In this document: positions 59,401 to 64,000 of the stretch, piece by piece
Numbering within the stretch: the stretch's first letter is position 1
How the letters are laid out: every line of letters begins with the position of its first letter
Source of the DNA: Steromphala cineraria
Taxonomy: Eukaryota; Mollusca; Gastropoda; Trochida; Trochidae
Direction: 5' to 3'
Assembly (NCBI GenBank): GCA_916613615.1
Contig: OU744729.1
Location: forward strand, 65,768,790 to 65,832,789
Length of the DNA stretch: 64,000 nucleotides
Position numbers and translations under genes: made by a program
Notes under the pieces: generated by a model
Seen by the model: the letters and a program-made list of their open reading frames with translations, nothing else
Database searches by the model: none
Told to the model about the DNA's origin: nothing

Positions 59401-62400
59401 TGCGCATCTCTACATGCTCGCTACACCTTTACAAACAGTTTCTGCCCATTTTTAATCAAAATTTTGAAAGTCATGTTTTGGTAGAAAATGCAGTGGATAT
59501 CTGTGTAGGGTTCTCTCCCTTGTTCAATTAACACTGGTCATTTTAAGTGAAAATAAAAGGTCTTAAAAATCAGTTTTTGCAAATCTCTAAATGCTTGGTA
59601 CACCTTAAAGAACAGTTTCTGGCCATTTTCAGTCAAAATATTGAAAGTCATGTTTCTGATGAAAAATGCAAAGCCTATATCTGTATAACCTGAATTCAGA
59701 TTTTTCAATATACGTCAAAATAAAAGGTCTTAGAAATCAATTTGTGCCCATCTCTACATGCTCGCTACACCTTTACGAACAGTTTCTGCCCATTTTTAAT
59801 CAAAATTTTGAAAGTCATGTTTTGGTAGAAAATGCAGTGGATGTCTGTGTAGGGTTCTCTCCCTTGTTCAATTAACACTGGTCATTTTAAGTGAAAATAA
59901 AAGGTCTTAAAAATCAGTTTTTGCAAATCTCTACATGCTTGGTACACCTTAAAGAACAGTTTCTGCCCATTTTCAATCAAAATTTTGAAAGTCATGTTTT
60001 TGGTGAAAAATGCAAAGCCTATATCTGTATAACCTGAATTCAGATTTTTCAATATACGTCAAAATAAAAGGTCTTAGAAATCAATTTGTGCACATCTCTA
60101 CATGCTCGCTACACCTTAAAGAACAGTTTCTGCCCATTTTTAATAAAAATTTTGAAAGTCATGTTTTTGGTAGAAAATGCAGTGGATGTCTGTGTATGGT
60201 TCTCTCCCTTGTTCAATTAACACTGGTCATTTTAAGTGAAAATAAAAGGTCTTAAAAATCAGTTTTTGCAAATTTCTACATGCTTGGTACACCTTAAAGA
60301 ACAGTTTCTGCCCATTTTCAATCAAAATATTGAAAGTCATGTTTTTGATGAAAAATGCAAAGCCTATATCTGTATAACCTGAATTCAGATTTTTCAATAT
60401 ACGTCAAAATAAAAGGTCTTAGAAATCAATTTGTGCGCATCTCTACATGCTCGCTACACCTTTACAAACAGTTTCTGCCCATTTTTAATCAAAATTTTGA
60501 AAGTCATGTTTTGGTAGAAAATGCAGTGGATATCTGTGTAGGGTTCTCTCCCTTGTTCAATTAACACTGGTCATTTTAAGTGAAAATAAAAGGTCTTAAA
60601 AATCAGTTTTTGCAAATCTCTACATGCTTGGTACACCTTAAAGAACAGTTTCTGGCCATTTTCAGTCAAAATATTGAAAGTCATGTTTCTGATGAAAAAT
60701 GCAAAGCCTATATCTGTATAACCTGAATTCATATTTTTCAATATACGTCAAAATAAAAGGTCTTAGAAATCAATTTGTGCGCATCTCTACATGCTCGCTA
60801 CACCTTTACGAACAGTTTCTGCCCATTTTTAATCAAAATTTTGAAAGTCATGTTTTTGGTAGAAAATGCAGTGGATGTCTGTGTAGGGTTCTCTCCCTTG
60901 TTCAATTAACACTGGTCATTTTAAGTGAAAATAAAAGGTCTTAAAAATCAGTATTTGCAAATCTCTACATGCTTGGTACACCTTAAAGAACAGTTTCTGC
61001 CCATTTTCAATCAAAATATTGAAAGTCATGTTTTTGATGAAAAATGCAAAGCCTATATCTGTATAACCTGAATTCAGATTTTTCAATATACGTCAAAATA
61101 AAAGGTCTTAGAAATCAATTTGTGCGCATCTCTACATGCTCGCTACACCTTTACAAACAGTTTCTGCCCATTTTTAATCAAAATTTTGAAAGTCATGTTT
61201 TGGTAGAAAATGCAGTGGATATCTGTGTAGGGTTCTCTCCCTTGTTCAATTAACACTGGTCATTTTAAGTGAAAATAAAAGGTCTTAAAAATCAGTTTTT
61301 GCAAATCTCTAAATGCTTGGTACACCTTAAAGAACAGTTTCTGGCCATTTTCAGTCAAAATATTGAAAGTCATGTTTCTGATGAAAAATGCAAAGCCTAT
61401 ATCTGTATAACCTGAATTCAGATTTTTCAATATACGTCAAAATAAAAGGTCTTAGAAATCAATTTGTGCGCATCTCTACATGCTCGCTACACCTTTACGA
61501 ACAGTTTCTGCCCATTTTTAATCAATATTTTGAAAGTCATGTTTTGGTAGAAAATGCAGTGGATGTCTGTGTAGGGTTCTCTCCCTTGTTCAATTAACAC
61601 TGGTCATTTTAAGTGAAAATAAAAGGTCTTAAAAATCAGTTTTTGCAAATCTCTACATGCTTGGTACACCTTAACGAACAGTTTCTGCCCATTTTCAATC
61701 AAAATATTGAAAGTCATGTTTTTGATGAAAAATGCAAAGCCTATATCTGTATAACCTGAATTCAGATTTTTCAATATACGTCAAAATAAAAGGTCTTAGA
61801 AATCAATTTGTGCGCATCTCTACATGCTCGCTACACCTTTACAAACAGTTTCTGCCCATTTTTAATCAAAATTTTGAAAGTCATGTTTTGGTAGAAAATG
61901 CAGTGGATATCTGTGTAGGGTTCTCTCCCTTGTTCAATTAACACTGGTCATTTTAAGTGAAAATAAAAGGTCTTAAAAATCAGTTTTTGCAAATCTCTAA
62001 ATGCTTGGTACACCTTAAAGAACAGTTTCTGGCCATTTTCAGTCAAAATATTGAAAGTCATGTTTCTGATGAAAAATGCAAAGCCTATATCTGTATAACC
62101 TGAATTCAGATTTTTCAATATACGTCAAAATAAAAGGTCTTAGAAATCAATTTGTGCGCATCTCTACATGCTCGCTACACCTTTACGAACAGTTTCTGCC
62201 CATTTTTAATCAATATTTTGAAAGTCATGTTTTGGTAGAAAATGCAGTGGATGTCTGTGTAGGGTTCTCTCCCTTGTTCAATTAACACTGGTCATTTTAA
62301 GTGAAAATAAAAGGTCTTAAAAATCAGTTTTTGCAAATCTCTACATGCTTGGTACACCTTAAAGAACAGTTTCTGCCCATTTTCAATCAAAATATTGAAA

Positions 62401-64000
62401 GTCATGTTTTTGATGAAAAATGCAAAGCCTAAATCTGTATAACCTGAATTCAGATTTTTCAATATACGTCAAAATAAAAGGTCTTAGAAATCAATTTGTG
62501 CGCATCTCTACATGCTCGCTACACCTTTACAAACAGTTTCTGCCCATTTTTAATCAAAATTTTGAAAGTCATGTTTTGGTAGAAAATGCAATGGATGTCT
62601 GTGTAGGGTTCTCTCCCTTGTTCAATTAACACTGGTCATTTTAAGTGAAAATAAAAGGTCTTAAAAATCAGTTTTTGCAAATCTCTACATGCTTGGTACA
62701 CCTTAAAGAACAGTTTCTGCCCATTTTCAATCAAAATATTGAAAGTCATGTTTTTGATGAAAAATGCAAAGCCTATATCTGTATAACCTGAATTCAGATT
62801 TTTCAATATACGTCAAAATAAAAGGTCTTAGAAATCAATTTGTGCGCATCTCTACATGCTCGCTACACCTTTACAAACAGTTTCTGCCCATTTTTAATCA
62901 AAATTTTGAAAGTCATGTTTTGGTAGAAAATGCAGTGGATATCTGTGTAGGGTTCTCTCCCTTGTTCAATTAACACTGGTCATTTTAAGTGAAAATAAAA
63001 GGTCTTAAAAATCAGTTTTTGCAAATCTCTAAATGCTTGGTACACCTTAAAGAACAGTTTCTGGCCATTTTCAGTCAAAATATTGAAAGTCATGTTTCTG
63101 ATGAAAAATGCAAAGCCTATATCTGTATAACCTGAATTCAGATTTTTCAATATACGTCAAAATAAAAGGTCTTAGAAATCAATTTGTGCGCATCTCTACA
63201 TGCTCGCTACACCTTTACGAACAGTTTCTGCCCATTTTTAATCAAAATTTTGAAAGTCATGTTTTGGTAGAAAATGCAGTGGATGTCTGTGTAGGGTTCT
63301 CTCCCTTGTTCAATTAACACTGGTCATTTTAAGTGAAAATAAAAGGTCTTAAAAATCAGTTTTTGCAAATCTCTACATGCTTGGTACACCTTAAAGAACA
63401 GTTTCTGCCCATTTTCAATCAAAATTTTGAAAGTCATGTTTTTGGTGAAAAATGCAAAGCCTATATCTGTATAACCTGAATTCAGATTTTTCAATATACG
63501 TCAAAATAAAAGGTCTTAGAAATCAATTTGTGCGCATCTCTACATGCTCGCTACACCTTAAAGAACAGTTTCTGCCCATTTTTAATAAAAATTTTGAAAG
63601 TCATGTTTTTGGTAGAAAATGCAGTGGATGTCTGTGTATGGTTCTCTCCCTTGTTCAATTAACACTGGTCATTTTAAGTGAAAATAAAAGGTCTTAAAAA
63701 TCAGTTTTTGCAAATTTCTACATGCTTGGTACACCTTAAAGAACAGTTTCTGCCCATTTTCAATCAAAATATTGAAAGTCATGTTTTTGATGAAAAATGC
63801 AAAGCCTATATCTGTATAACCTGAATTCAGATTTTTCAATATACGTCAAAATAAAAGGTCTTAGAAATCAATTTGTGCGCATCTCTACATGCTCGCTACA
63901 CCTTTACAAACAGTTTCTGCCCATTTTTAATCAAAATTTTGAAAGTCATGTTTTGGTAGAAAATGCAGTGGATATCTGTGTAGGGTTCTCTCCCTTGTTC
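56461..64000. repeat. 344/345-bp satellite array, right block
   Basis: About 22 units in the same orientation, continuing in phase across the BEL insertion and running off the window. It holds no gene. Variants include AATCAATATTTTG (58634, 61388 and 62076 units) and TACACCTTAAAGAACAG within monomer A (60010 and 63452 units), which look like B sequence copied into A. Confidence 0.97.
58634..64000. repeat. 3442-bp (10-unit) higher-order duplication
   Basis: Units at 58634, 58978, 59322, 59666, 60010 and 60355 recur at 62076, 62420, 62764, 63108, 63452 and 63797 in the same order. Marks are AATCAATATTTTG, CCTAAATCTG with GCAATGG, GTGGATATC, and the TGTGTATGGTTC unit with AAATTTCTACATGC. The second copy is incomplete at the window end. 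Confidence 0.8.

Noticed and set aside
1..63697. Recurring 69- and 81-codon open frames in every satellite unit
   Set aside because: They are the same frame of the tandem repeat. Length switches between the two forms with a single T in a homopolymer, and several units lose the frame altogether by point changes or a lost start. There is no sign of selection for coding.

Overview
The window looks like a block of heterochromatin from an animal genome. About three quarters of it is one tandem satellite, interrupted by two young LTR retrotransposons, both on the minus strand. I see no host gene, tRNA, rRNA or prokaryotic feature. BEL/Pao elements are known only from metazoans, so the host is an animal. 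The general look of both elements suggests a marine invertebrate such as a mollusc, but that is an impression and not shown by the sequence.

Layout: (1) 1-11990, satellite. (2) 11991-21027, a Ty3/gypsy element with an intact left (3') LTR of 1444 bp, intact gag and pol frames, a 1.2-kb leader, and a right (5') LTR cut to 867 bp. (3) 21028-48941, satellite, including four copies of a 499-bp variant unit. (4) 48942-56460, a complete BEL/Pao element with two 434-bp LTRs, one 2086-codon gag-pol frame and a 5-bp target-site duplication (GTCTT). (5) 56461-64000, satellite running off the window.

The satellite unit is 344-345 bp. It is itself a diverged dimer of two related monomers, A (about 166 bp) and B (about 178 bp), with one EcoRI site per unit in A. 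Shared rare variants show further levels of organisation: multi-unit blocks of about 1.03, 1.38, 2.07, 2.41, 2.76 and 3.44 kb have been duplicated, some nested inside others. The short open frames that recur every 344-345 bp are a by-product of the repeat and are not genes.

The two elements are autonomous retrotransposons. In the gypsy element, Gag and Pol lie in overlapping frames. In the overlap is a canonical TTTAAAC heptamer in the correct phase, a 7-nt spacer, a perfect 8-bp stem, and a loop that can pair 5 bp downstream. This is a textbook -1 programmed frameshift signal. The BEL element keeps gag, protease, RT, RNase H and integrase in one frame. The paired LTRs show no differences that I could find by eye, so both insertions are recent compared with the satellite.
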